From the NCBI GenBank assembly GCA_017648235.1, contig JAGCIZ010000320.1, positions 1 through 6,608 on the forward strand: a stretch of 6,608 bases of DNA. Reading direction: 5' to 3'. This DNA is from Paludibacteraceae bacterium (lineage in GTDB: Bacteria; Bacteroidota; Bacteroidia; Bacteroidales; Paludibacteraceae). Both the position numbers and the translations under genes were made by a program. The notes under the pieces were generated by a model, which had not been told where the DNA came from, did no database searches, and saw only the letters and a list, made by a program, of their open reading frames with translations. This document shows positions 1 to 6,203 of this stretch, piece after piece; position 1 is the stretch's first letter; the number at the start of each line of letters is the position of its first letter.

Positions 1-73
1 ATATTCAGCCCTTTCGGGTGACTGTTAGGCGAATGATGCTGTACGTCCCTGATGCTATTATAGTCCTATATTT
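1..73 (-). ncRNA. Possible structured RNA or leader, cut by window edge
   Basis: This stretch begins just downstream of a minus-strand -7 box at 77-84 and runs off the window. I see no ATG-initiated frame on the minus strand. It contains a hairpin in which CCC (minus, 18-16) pairs with GGG (11-9) around a GAAA tetraloop, flanked by CAG/CUG pairs (24-22 with 8-6) with a 3-nt bulge. A GNRA loop forms only in the minus-strand RNA, which favours that strand. The heptamer TGATGCT occurs twice on the plus strand (34-40 and 50-56). A plus-strand frame from 33 also crosses this region but looks accidental. I do not recognise the RNA family. It could instead be the untranslated leader of a gene outside the window. 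Confidence 0.3.
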
Positions 74-84
74 TTGCAAATATA
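69..84 (-). promoter_or_regulatory. Bacteroidota -7 box reading minus, overlapping one reading plus
   Basis: The minus strand reads TATATTTG at 84-77, a full match to the Bacteroidota -7 consensus TAnnTTTG, with predicted initiation near 73. The plus strand reads TATTTTTG at 69-76, also a match, so the two boxes overlap back to back. The minus box sits in the same 14-bp word (TTTGCAAATATAAT on plus, 73-86) that recurs at 321-334. I see no clear TTTG at the -33 distance for the minus box, so the assignment rests on the -7 box alone. Confidence 0.4.
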
Positions 85-105
85 ATAAAATTATTTATAA
101 AAATA

Positions 106-261
106 TCATCTTCGTTTAATTACTTTATTCATATCATTGGCAATAGCGGAAATGTCTCGTTTCATTTTCGCTTTGTCTTTTTTACCAAGAACGAGAGCAA
201 TTTCATTGTTATCGAAACGGAAGCCCAAATCTTCCCCACATTGCCTAAAAAAAAGAGAAAG
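106..261 (-). pseudogene. Small coding-like fragment with no good start
   Basis: An open frame runs from just after an in-frame TAA (264-262) to a TGA at 108-106. It ends in a basic, helix-prone tail containing LVLGKKDKAKMKRDI and finishing NKVIKRR. Its composition looks like real protein, but no ATG lies near its beginning. The in-frame ATGs (165-163 and 132-130) are far inside, and a TTG at 228-226 is the only early alternative. Just upstream is a run of eight T on the minus strand (254-247). A GTG-started frame (298) in the other register hits TAG exactly after this run, and losing or skipping one T would fuse the two into about 63 residues. It may therefore be a decayed gene, a slippage-dependent gene, or a gene behind an attenuator. 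I do not recognise the family. Confidence 0.3.
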
Positions 262-321
262 TTAAATGATACTGCCTTTTACGGAAAGCCTCCGACACGA
301 CAGACTATTATTTAACTCTCT
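247..321 (-). ncRNA. Candidate ~75-nt small RNA or attenuating leader
   Basis: Starting about 7 nt after a -7 box (332-325), the minus-strand RNA folds into a nested structure. The outer stem pairs 310-316 with 267-261 over seven base pairs. After a 2-nt bulge (260-259) it continues by pairing 317-321 with 258-254. Inside it, CUGUC (303-299) pairs with GGCAG (276-272). At the tip, CGGAG (294-290) pairs with UUCCG (286-282), including one G-U pair. The outer stem runs straight into eight U residues (254-247), the layout of an intrinsic terminator. Promoter, compact fold and terminator in about 85 bp look like a free-standing small RNA. Alternatively it is a terminated leader controlling the coding-like frame just downstream. 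On the plus strand no U-run follows the stem, so the minus strand is favoured. The family is not recognised. Confidence 0.5.
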
Positions 322-324
322 TTG

Positions 325-332
325 CAAATATA
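325..332 (-). promoter_or_regulatory. Bacteroidota -7 promoter box for the small RNA
   Basis: The minus strand reads TATATTTG (332-325), an exact TAnnTTTG match. An ATTG at 358-355 lies near the expected -33 position, roughly 28 bp centre to centre. Predicted initiation is near 321, exactly where the folded RNA begins. The same 14-bp word surrounds the box at 77-84. Confidence 0.5.
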
Positions 333-387
333 ATTATTTTTTATTTTCTAAAAACAATCCCATTTAGCAATAAAGCACCAGAATTTG

Positions 388-423
388 TAAAAGAAAAAGT
401 CCCTACCTTTTTTAGGCAGGGAC
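388..423 (-). terminator. Intrinsic terminator of the hisGDC operon
   Basis: In the minus-strand RNA, GUCCCUGCC (423-415) pairs with GGUAGGGAC (407-399) around a short A-rich loop and is followed by UUUUUCUUUU. One position is a G-U wobble in the minus-strand RNA but an A-C mismatch in the plus-strand RNA, so the hairpin is tuned to the minus strand. It lies 25 bp after the hisC stop codon and ends the histidine transcript. A T-rich run on the other side (426-447) could allow weak activity in the plus direction. Confidence 0.9.
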
Positions 424-448
424 CCTTTGTTTTTTTTTGATTTTTTTA

Positions 449-1471
449 CTACTTCATGGCCTCTAGCAGTTCGTTGTTCTCCTCTTTAAGACCAATGGTT
501 ATGCGGAGACAATTACCACAAAGCGTCACTCTATTTCTATTGCGAACAATTATGCCTTTCTTTGTCAAATGAGAATACATTTTGTCAGCATCATCCACCT
601 TAACCAAAACAAAATTAGCATCGGTAGAATAGATTTTTTGCACACACGCCAACGCCCTCAAACCTTCAATCAAACGTTCTCTTTCCGAAAGAATCTCATC
701 AATCCAAAAAGCTACCTTTTGAGAATCAGCAAGGACTTCCAAAGCCTTTTTCTGCGTCAATATATTAACATTATAAGGATACTTGATTTTATTAAAAATC
801 TGTATAATCTCTTCGCTTGAAAAAGCCATACCAAGACGAATGGCAGCACTTGCCCAAGCTTTTGAAAGTGTTTGCAAAACAATTAGATTTGGAAATTCTG
901 CCAGTCTTGTTGCCCACGATGTTTGGTTGGCAAAATCCGTATAAGCTTCATCAACAACCACAATGCCATCAAACTCCGTAAGAAGCGATTCTATTTCTCC
1001 TCCGTCCAAAAGATTTCCAGTTGGGTTATTCGGAGAACAAAGCCACATCACTTTAGTATTTTCATCTGCTATTTTTAGCATCTCTTTTGCCGAGAATTGA
1101 AAATCGTCATCCAAATTCACCGTTCTGTACTCCACCGCATTAATATCGGCACAAACCTTATACATCCCGTAGGTAGGCTCAATCGCAACCACATTGTCAA
1201 TGTTAGGTTCGCAAAATGCACGATAAACCAAATCTATAGCTTCATCGCTTCCATTACCCAAAAATATATTTTGTGGAGCCACATTTTTAACCTCTGAAAT
1301 CTTCAGTTTCAACTCTTTTTGCAAAGGATCAGGATAACGATTAAAACCTGTGTCATTAGGATTCTCATTTGCATCTAAATAGACAGAAGCTTCGCCCTGA
1401 AACTCATCTCTTGCACACGAGTAAGGCTTCAAACTCCAAATGTTTTTACGAACTATATTTTTTAATTCCAT
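449..1471 (-). CDS. hisC: Histidinol-phosphate aminotransferase
   Basis: A cytoplasmic PLP-dependent fold-type I aminotransferase that converts imidazole-acetol phosphate and glutamate to histidinol phosphate and 2-oxoglutarate. The 340 residues are close to the usual family length. Visible landmarks are YLDANENP (31-38), the RYPDP segment (45-49), GNGSDE (72-77), SPNNPTG (146-152, with the PLP-contacting Asn149) and VVDEAY (172-177, Asp174 and Tyr177). Further on are the Schiff-base lysine Lys204 in TLSKAW, Arg212 in AIRLG, and the C-terminal Arg323 in LRITIG that should bind substrate. The SKAWASAAIRLGMAF wording resembles Bacteroidales HisC. The ATG start lies 8 bp after the hisD stop, preceded by a purine-rich AGAAGG that is too close for an ideal ribosome site. 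It is the last gene before the terminator. Position beside hisG and hisD argues for HisC rather than another aminotransferase. Confidence 0.95.
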   Translation of the reverse strand: MELKNIVRKNIWSLKPYSCARDEFQGEASVYLDANENPNDTGFNRYPDPLQKELKLKISEVKNVAPQNIFLGNGSDEAIDLVYRAFCEPNIDNVVAIEPTYGMYKVCADINAVEYRTVNLDDDFQFSAKEMLKIADENTKVMWLCSPNNPTGNLLDGGEIESLLTEFDGIVVVDEAYTDFANQTSWATRLAEFPNLIVLQTLSKAWASAAIRLGMAFSSEEIIQIFNKIKYPYNVNILTQKKALEVLADSQKVAFWIDEILSERERLIEGLRALACVQKIYSTDANFVLVKVDDADKMYSHLTKKGIIVRNRNRVTLCGNCLRITIGLKEENNELLEAMK

Positions 1472-1479
1472 TGCCTTCT

Positions 1480-2763
1480 TTATTCAAAATCCAAACGAAT
1501 AGAAACTGCATTTTTATGAGCAAGCAAACCTTCTTCCTCAGCCATTATCTCAATAGCATTTCCAATATTTCTCAACCCATTTTGAGTAATTTTTTGGAAA
1601 GTAATTTTACGCATAAAACTATCGATATTCACTCCGCTATACATTTTAGCAAAACCATTAGTTGGTAATGTATGGTTGGTTCCAGAAGCGTAATCGCCTG
1701 CACTTTCCGGAGTAAAATTGCCCAAAAATACAGAACCCGCATTTATGATGCAATCTGCTAAAACTTCATTATTGAGAGTTGAAATAATCAAATGTTCAGG
1801 AGCATATTCATTTGTAAAGTCAACTGCTTCTTGCAAATCCTTTACCAAAATTATTTTACTGTTCTTCAGCGAACTCAAAATCTGTTCTTTTCGAGGAAGT
1901 TCTTCTGTTTGCTTTTCAAGTTCAAGCAAAACACCATCAATCAAATCCTCATTTGTAGTAACCAAAATAGACTGACTATCCAATCCATGTTCTGCTTGCG
2001 AAAGCATATCTGCCGCTACAAATTCGGGTTTCGCCGAAACATCCGCCATAATTTCCACTTCCGATGGACCTGCTGGCATATCTATTGCCGTATCTTGCAA
2101 ACTAACGAGTTGTTTTGCTGCCGTCACAAACTGATTTCCTGGTCCAAAAATTTTAGACACTCGAGGAACCGATTCTGTTCCGTAAGCCAATGCTGCAATA
2201 GCTTGAGCTCCGCCAATTTTGAAAATTTTATGCACTCCAGCTGTTTTGGCAGCATACAAAATGGCAGGATGAACATTACCCTCCTTATCCGGTGGAGTGC
2301 AAAGAACAATTTCTTGACATTCCGCAATCTGAGCCGGAATTGCCAACATCAAAACCGTAGAAAACAACGGAGCCGATCCCCCTGGGATATACAATCCTAC
2401 CTTTTGAATAGGCACTTGTTTTTGCCAACAAACAACCTCTGGAGAAGTTTGTATCTTTTGCAAATCGACAAGCTGAGATTGATGAAAAATAGTAATATTA
2501 CGTTTTGCTTGTTCTATAGCTTGCTTGAGTTGAGGTTTTATTTTCTCTTCAGATGATTCAATTTCCTGACGAGAAACCGCAAATTCATTCAATGGCTTTG
2601 CATCAAACTTCTGGCTGTAAAAACGCAAAGCATCATCTCCTTCAGCTCTTACTTTTTCAACAATTTCCGCAACAATTTGCTGCAACGAAGAGTTTTCTTT
2701 AACTGGTCGTTTACACAGATCTGCCCACTGTTCTCTCTGCGGATATTTAATAATTTCTACCAT
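1480..2763 (-). CDS. hisD: Histidinol dehydrogenase
   Basis: Catalyses the last two steps of histidine synthesis, oxidising L-histidinol through histidinaldehyde to histidine with two NAD+, as a zinc-dependent cytoplasmic dimer. The 427 residues match the family length. The family signature appears as DMPAGPSEVEIMAD (228-241). The zinc ligands known from the E. coli enzyme align with a constant offset of three: Gln256, His259, Asp357 and His416. The catalytic Glu323-His324 pair sits in YAPEHL (320-325). IPGGSAPLFSTV (126-137) and GAQAIAALAYGT (185-196) are further family segments. All key residues are present, so the enzyme should be active. The ATG directly abuts the hisG stop codon with no intervening base, implying translational coupling. 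A 254-codon plus-strand frame over this gene is only its shadow. Confidence 0.97.
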   Translation of the reverse strand: MVEIIKYPQREQWADLCKRPVKENSSLQQIVAEIVEKVRAEGDDALRFYSQKFDAKPLNEFAVSRQEIESSEEKIKPQLKQAIEQAKRNITIFHQSQLVDLQKIQTSPEVVCWQKQVPIQKVGLYIPGGSAPLFSTVLMLAIPAQIAECQEIVLCTPPDKEGNVHPAILYAAKTAGVHKIFKIGGAQAIAALAYGTESVPRVSKIFGPGNQFVTAAKQLVSLQDTAIDMPAGPSEVEIMADVSAKPEFVAADMLSQAEHGLDSQSILVTTNEDLIDGVLLELEKQTEELPRKEQILSSLKNSKIILVKDLQEAVDFTNEYAPEHLIISTLNNEVLADCIINAGSVFLGNFTPESAGDYASGTNHTLPTNGFAKMYSGVNIDSFMRKITFQKITQNGLRNIGNAIEIMAEEEGLLAHKNAVSIRLDFE

Positions 2764-3615
2764 TTACAAAATCATTTTTTCAATTGGCAATACCAAAATT
2801 CCTTCAGCGCCAAGCGATTTAAGTTTCCCGATTATATCCCAAAAACGAGGTTCGTCAAGCACCGTATGCAACGAACTCCAACCTTCACGCACAAGAGGCA
2901 TCACAGTAGGAGCTTTTATTCCCGGTAAAATAGCCGTAATAGCTTCTATTTGGTCGTTAGGCACATTCATCATAATGTATTTTTTATTTTGAGATTCTTT
3001 TGCAGCATTTATTCTAAACAACAATTCATCTAAAATAATTTGTTTTTGTGCAGAAAGTTGTTTGTTTGCAATAAGCAATGCCTCCGACTCCATTACAACC
3101 TCAACTTCTTTAAGATGATGCGCCACAAGAGTACTTCCAGAACTTACAATATCAAAAATAGCATCTGCCAAACCAATTTCTGGAGAAATCTCAACCGAAC
3201 CAGTTATAGTATGAATACTTGCTCTTATTCCATTTTTCTTCAAAAAATCGCTCAAAATATTTGGATATGATGTGGCAATTTTTTTTCCTTGAAACCAAGA
3301 TATTCCTTTGTAATTCACTTCTTTAGGAATTGCCAACGACAAACGGCAACGACTAAATCCAAGTCTACGAACAATATTGGATTCATAACCTTTTTCAAGG
3401 TATTCGTTTTCACCTACAATACCAATATCTGCCACTCCTTCGGCAACTGACTGAGGAATATCATCATCGCGCAAAAACAAGACTTCCGCAGGAAAATTGT
3501 CAGAATGACACAACAAAACACGTTTCCCAACAGAAATTTTCACTCCAACGTCTTCGAGCAAACCCAAAGTATCTTCATTTAATCGTCCTTTTGATTGAAC
3601 TGCAATTCTAAGCAT
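2764..3615 (-). CDS. hisG: ATP phosphoribosyltransferase, long form
   Basis: Catalyses the committed first step of histidine synthesis, joining ATP and PRPP to give phosphoribosyl-ATP. At 283 residues it is the long, HisZ-independent form. The catalytic region covers about 1-205. It starts LRIAVQSKGRL, includes ADIGIVGENEY (62-72), and has the PRPP-binding loop DIVSSGSTL (155-163). Residues of about 208-283 form the C-terminal ACT-like domain (MMNVPNDQIEAI, then PTVMPLV, ending LPIEKMIL), which in this form gives feedback inhibition by histidine. The ATG at 3615 starts right at the family N-terminus. A Bacteroidota -7 box lies 37 bp upstream and the intervening leader is short. I see no his leader peptide, so control is more likely at the promoter and by allostery than by a classical attenuator. 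Confidence 0.96.
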   Translation of the reverse strand: MLRIAVQSKGRLNEDTLGLLEDVGVKISVGKRVLLCHSDNFPAEVLFLRDDDIPQSVAEGVADIGIVGENEYLEKGYESNIVRRLGFSRCRLSLAIPKEVNYKGISWFQGKKIATSYPNILSDFLKKNGIRASIHTITGSVEISPEIGLADAIFDIVSSGSTLVAHHLKEVEVVMESEALLIANKQLSAQKQIILDELLFRINAAKESQNKKYIMMNVPNDQIEAITAILPGIKAPTVMPLVREGWSSLHTVLDEPRFWDIIGKLKSLGAEGILVLPIEKMIL

Positions 3616-3652
3616 AATGTTAAAAATTTGATTTAATTATGAATTTATTCGG

Positions 3653-3660
3653 CAAAAGTA
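3653..3660 (-). promoter_or_regulatory. Bacteroidota -7 box, promoter of hisGDC
   Basis: The minus strand reads TACTTTTG (3660-3653), an exact TAnnTTTG match. Predicted initiation is near 3649, giving a leader of about 34 nt before the hisG ATG. No good TTTG is seen at the ideal -33 distance. The nearest one (3691-3688) lies several bases too far upstream and inside the 16-bp inverted repeat. Confidence 0.6.
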
Positions 3661-3683
3661 GTGCTTTATTCCATTTTTATAGC

Positions 3684-3722
3684 ATTTCAAATGTTAAAAT
3701 TTTATTTTTTAACATTTGAAAT
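3684..3722. repeat. Perfect 16-bp inverted repeat: terminator or operator
   Basis: ATTTCAAATGTTAAAA (3684-3699) and its exact reverse complement (3707-3722) flank a 7-nt T-rich centre. The repeat lies 21 bp after the stop of the deacetylase-family gene and 23 bp upstream of the hisG -7 box. A transcript on either strand could fold into a 16-bp hairpin, but only two pairs per stem are G-C. On the minus strand no U-run follows, so it is a poor standard terminator. Its position over the -33 region of the his promoter also suits a binding site for a dimeric regulator. Confidence 0.6.
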
Positions 3723-3743
3723 ATAAACAGATTAATTTACTTT

Positions 3744-4520
3744 TTATGACACAAGAAATCGTTTTATAAAATTCTTAAGATTCTGAAATAGCAACTCTTT
3801 TATCCAAAGAAGAAAATTATTTGTCCAACGCTGTGGATGGGTAGTGATCATCAACATTCGAGGGAAAGATCCAACTTTCAGTGCATTTATAATATCATCA
3901 GTTGAGTGATAAACCAAACCTTTTTTTAACCAATCGTTTTGTTGCACAACCTTGTCGCGAACACTAGTCAAAAAACCATCCCAACATCTTCCTGTGTCCG
4001 TCAAATAAAAAAACTCATCAAAATGAACATCATAATATGGTTCTCCAATAATTCCATAAGCATGATAATCAACCATTTTCCACAAATCTTTATTATCAAA
4101 TCGACTACGAGGAGAGCCATGCATACAAATTGTTTTTACTGGATAAAATTGACGAAAATAGTTTAGATTTTCTTCAAAAAGACTTTTTGCTTTTTGAAAA
4201 TCTCCTTGACAAACAGCAAAATCTTCGTAGTGGTAACCAATCTCGTGTCCAAGAGAAACAATCTCCTTGATAATAGCAGGTTTATTTGATTGCGAAACAA
4301 TACGAAAATAGTAGGTAGAAGACACTTTCTTCTCCGCTTCTATTTTTGCCACTTGTAGAGAGTTCTCTGCCTTCAGATCCACATCGTGACGAACAATAAC
4401 CACCTTTTTTCCTACAAGTTCGTTTTTTATTAAGCAATACGATTCAAAGGTTAGAAACACATAATCTGCTTCAATAAAAGCATCTAAAAGTTGAGCATAT
4501 TTTTTTAACGTAAAATCCAT
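3744..4520 (-). CDS. NodB-like polysaccharide deacetylase-family protein
   Basis: A 258-residue protein with the layout of the carbohydrate esterase 4 / NodB superfamily, whose members remove acetyl or similar groups from sugars in glycans. RHDVD (44-48) stands where classical members have TFDDG and offers Asp46 and Asp48 as base and metal ligand. GHEIGYHYED (91-100) matches the usual GHEIGxH segment, with His97 at the first metal histidine. MHGSP (133-137), TDTGRCW (174-180) and TTHPQRW (226-232) are further conserved-looking blocks. His229 may be the late catalytic histidine. The second histidine of the classical HxxxH motif is absent (Phe101), so the metal site is atypical. There is no signal peptide, so it is probably cytoplasmic, although the C-terminus (about 234-258) is hydrophobic and basic and might touch the membrane. 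The gene starts 10 bp after the LytTR gene. Substrate unknown. Confidence 0.7.
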   Translation of the reverse strand: MDFTLKKYAQLLDAFIEADYVFLTFESYCLIKNELVGKKVVIVRHDVDLKAENSLQVAKIEAEKKVSSTYYFRIVSQSNKPAIIKEIVSLGHEIGYHYEDFAVCQGDFQKAKSLFEENLNYFRQFYPVKTICMHGSPRSRFDNKDLWKMVDYHAYGIIGEPYYDVHFDEFFYLTDTGRCWDGFLTSVRDKVVQQNDWLKKGLVYHSTDDIINALKVGSFPRMLMITTHPQRWTNNFLLWIKELLFQNLKNFIKRFLVS

Positions 4521-4530
4521 CTATAAAAAA

Positions 4531-5385
4531 TCACCCATTTATAGCTGAAAATTGTTCCAACACATTGGCACTAAAAGTCTTGGAAATAGGAATACTTCTC
4601 ACCCCATCGCAGTCAAAATCTATACTTAAACCATTTTCTCCTTTTCGAATAATTTTGACATTTGCAATATTTACCACAAAGGAACGATGGCAACGAATAA
4701 GATTTCTTTCCGAAAAAACATGCTCAATGTTTTTCAATGAGTTTCTTAACATAAAACTAGTTAGTTTACCCTTATTCATGTAGTAAATGCAAACATAATT
4801 ATCCGCAGCCTCAATATAAAACAAACATTCGGAAAAAAGAGACAAACGCAAAGTTCCTTTTTCGTCGTAAAAACTATAAAGATTTCCATTGCTATCGGGA
4901 ACTTCTTCTTTTTGTTGCTGTTTTATTCTTTCAAGTCTTAATTCTTTATCTTTGAGAGAAAAGAAAAGAGATAAAATTGAATATGGAGCTAACACGATGA
5001 GACTTGTATACGTAATTGCCGTTTTGAACAAGTCCCAAAACAATACATTTGCATTTAATACGTAGTAAGGAAAAAGTGTATAGAAAAACGACATTGCTAT
5101 AAGTTCTGCCAAAACCCAAAATGCATAATTGAGATAAGAAATTTCATTCCCTTTGGAATAAAAATACATGACGGTTCGACTGATAGCAATTACACATGTA
5201 GCAGTCAAAATAATCAAACATGAAAAAAGGAAATATCGGAATTCGGTAATATTAGGAACCCAATCTCTCGAATTAAAAGGCTGAAAGATATTTATAAACA
5301 ACAAAGCAAAAATTGCTGTTCCCAAAACCAGCCTTACAACGTTTCCCTTTTCGTTGAAATATTTAGGAATATACAAATGATTCAT
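4531..5385 (-). CDS. Membrane-anchored LytTR-family transcription regulator
   Basis: A 284-residue one-component regulator. Four hydrophobic segments (about 17-36, 50-70, 84-108 and 118-142) should cross the inner membrane. A short charged linker follows (about 144-162, rich in Lys, Glu and Gln, possibly coiled). Residues of about 178-280 form a LytTR DNA-binding domain with the typical FYIEAADNY (189-197) and RCHRSFVVN (231-239) motifs and a terminal PISKTF segment (266-271). There is no response-regulator receiver domain and no histidine-kinase region, so any signal would be sensed directly by the membrane part. Such stand-alone membrane LytTR proteins are common in Bacteroidota. The ATG lies 2 bp after the punA stop. 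The deacetylase-family gene follows at once, making it or the cell surface a natural candidate target. The ligand and DNA target are unknown. Confidence 0.85.
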   Translation of the reverse strand: MNHLYIPKYFNEKGNVVRLVLGTAIFALLFINIFQPFNSRDWVPNITEFRYFLFSCLIILTATCVIAISRTVMYFYSKGNEISYLNYAFWVLAELIAMSFFYTLFPYYVLNANVLFWDLFKTAITYTSLIVLAPYSILSLFFSLKDKELRLERIKQQQKEEVPDSNGNLYSFYDEKGTLRLSLFSECLFYIEAADNYVCIYYMNKGKLTSFMLRNSLKNIEHVFSERNLIRCHRSFVVNIANVKIIRKGENGLSIDFDCDGVRSIPISKTFSANVLEQFSAING

Positions 5386-5387
5386 TT

Positions 5388-6203
5388 TTATTGAATTGTT
5401 TTAATCAATTCTGTCATCAAAAAAGTCATTATAGGCTGAGCAGCATTTCCTATTTGTTGAACTTCTTCATGCGAAATTTCAACGATTTTTCCAGGAACTC
5501 CCAAATCTGTAATAATTGACATACCAAAACATCTCATCCCCATATGATTAGCAACTATCACCTCTGGAACTGTACTCATTCCCACAGCATCTGCTCCTAC
5601 CGCACGGAAATATCTATATTCTGCAGGAGTTTCAAAAGTAGGACCTTGAGTTCCAGCATAAACACCTTTTTGAAGTTTTATATTGTTTTTTGATGCAATA
5701 TCAAAAACCTTAGAAATAAGTTCTTTATTGTAGGGTTCGTGCATATCGGGGAAACGTGGACCTAATTCTTCATAGTTTTTCCCTCTCAAAGGATTTTCAG
5801 GAAAAAGATTCAAATGGTCTTCTATGACCATCAAATCCCCAATTTCAAAATCAGGATTTATACCTCCAGACGCATTTGAAACAAAAAGAGTTTCTATTCC
5901 AATAGCTCGCATTACTCGAACGGGAAAAGTTACTTGTTTCATATCATACCCTTCATAATAATGAAAGCGACCTTTCATAGCCAAAACATCTCTTCCTCCT
6001 AATTTTCCAATAATCAATTTTCCACTATGCCCTTCTACAGTAGAAACGGGGAAATTTGGAATGCTTTCATAAGGGATTTCAATAAAATCAGTAATTTTTG
6101 TAGCCAAATTACCCAATCCAGTTCCCAAAATTATACCTATTTTAGGATTAGTTTTTATTTCTTTCTTAAGAAAATCTGCCGTTTCTTTTATTTTCTCTAA
6201 CAT
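5388..6203 (-). CDS. punA: Purine nucleoside phosphorylase, trimeric family
   Basis: Cleaves purine (deoxy)nucleosides with phosphate to free base and (deoxy)ribose 1-phosphate for salvage, in the cytoplasm. The 271 residues match the trimeric PNP/MTAP family. Visible sites are the phosphate loop GTGLG (27-31) and His59 in EGHSG. Arg79, His81 and Tyr83 lie in GRFHYYEGY. SNASGGIN (109-116), Glu191 in GPTFET, GMSTVPEV (208-215) and His245 complete the set. The purine-pocket asparagine of human PNP (Asn243) is aspartate here (Asp233 in ITDLGV), a change also present in Bacteroides relatives as I recall them. The ATG at 6203 starts the family N-terminus and overlaps the end of lpxK by 38 bp. No Shine-Dalgarno is visible. 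A lpxK-punA neighbourhood is familiar from Bacteroidales. Confidence 0.93.
   Translation of the reverse strand: MLEKIKETADFLKKEIKTNPKIGIILGTGLGNLATKITDFIEIPYESIPNFPVSTVEGHSGKLIIGKLGGRDVLAMKGRFHYYEGYDMKQVTFPVRVMRAIGIETLFVSNASGGINPDFEIGDLMVIEDHLNLFPENPLRGKNYEELGPRFPDMHEPYNKELISKVFDIASKNNIKLQKGVYAGTQGPTFETPAEYRYFRAVGADAVGMSTVPEVIVANHMGMRCFGMSIITDLGVPGKIVEISHEEVQQIGNAAQPIMTFLMTELIKTIQ

Noticed and set aside
33..119. Plus-strand short frame starting with two ATG codons
   Set aside because: It crosses AT-rich promoter-like sequence, its second half is a string of Ile, Tyr, Lys and Asn, and it runs over the end of the better-looking minus-strand frame.
73..334. Mobile element bounded by the 14-bp direct repeats
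   Set aside because: The repeated word is a typical promoter-region sequence in this group, there are no terminal inverted repeats, and no transposase is present.
1792..2556. 254-codon plus-strand open frame over hisD
   Set aside because: It is antisense to an unmistakable hisD with all catalytic residues, and its product is low-complexity, rich in Cys, Asn, Phe and Arg with no recognisable domain.
3616..3743. Histidine leader peptide attenuator before hisG
   Set aside because: I see no short frame with a run of His codons between the -7 box and the hisG ATG, and the predicted leader is only about 34 nt.
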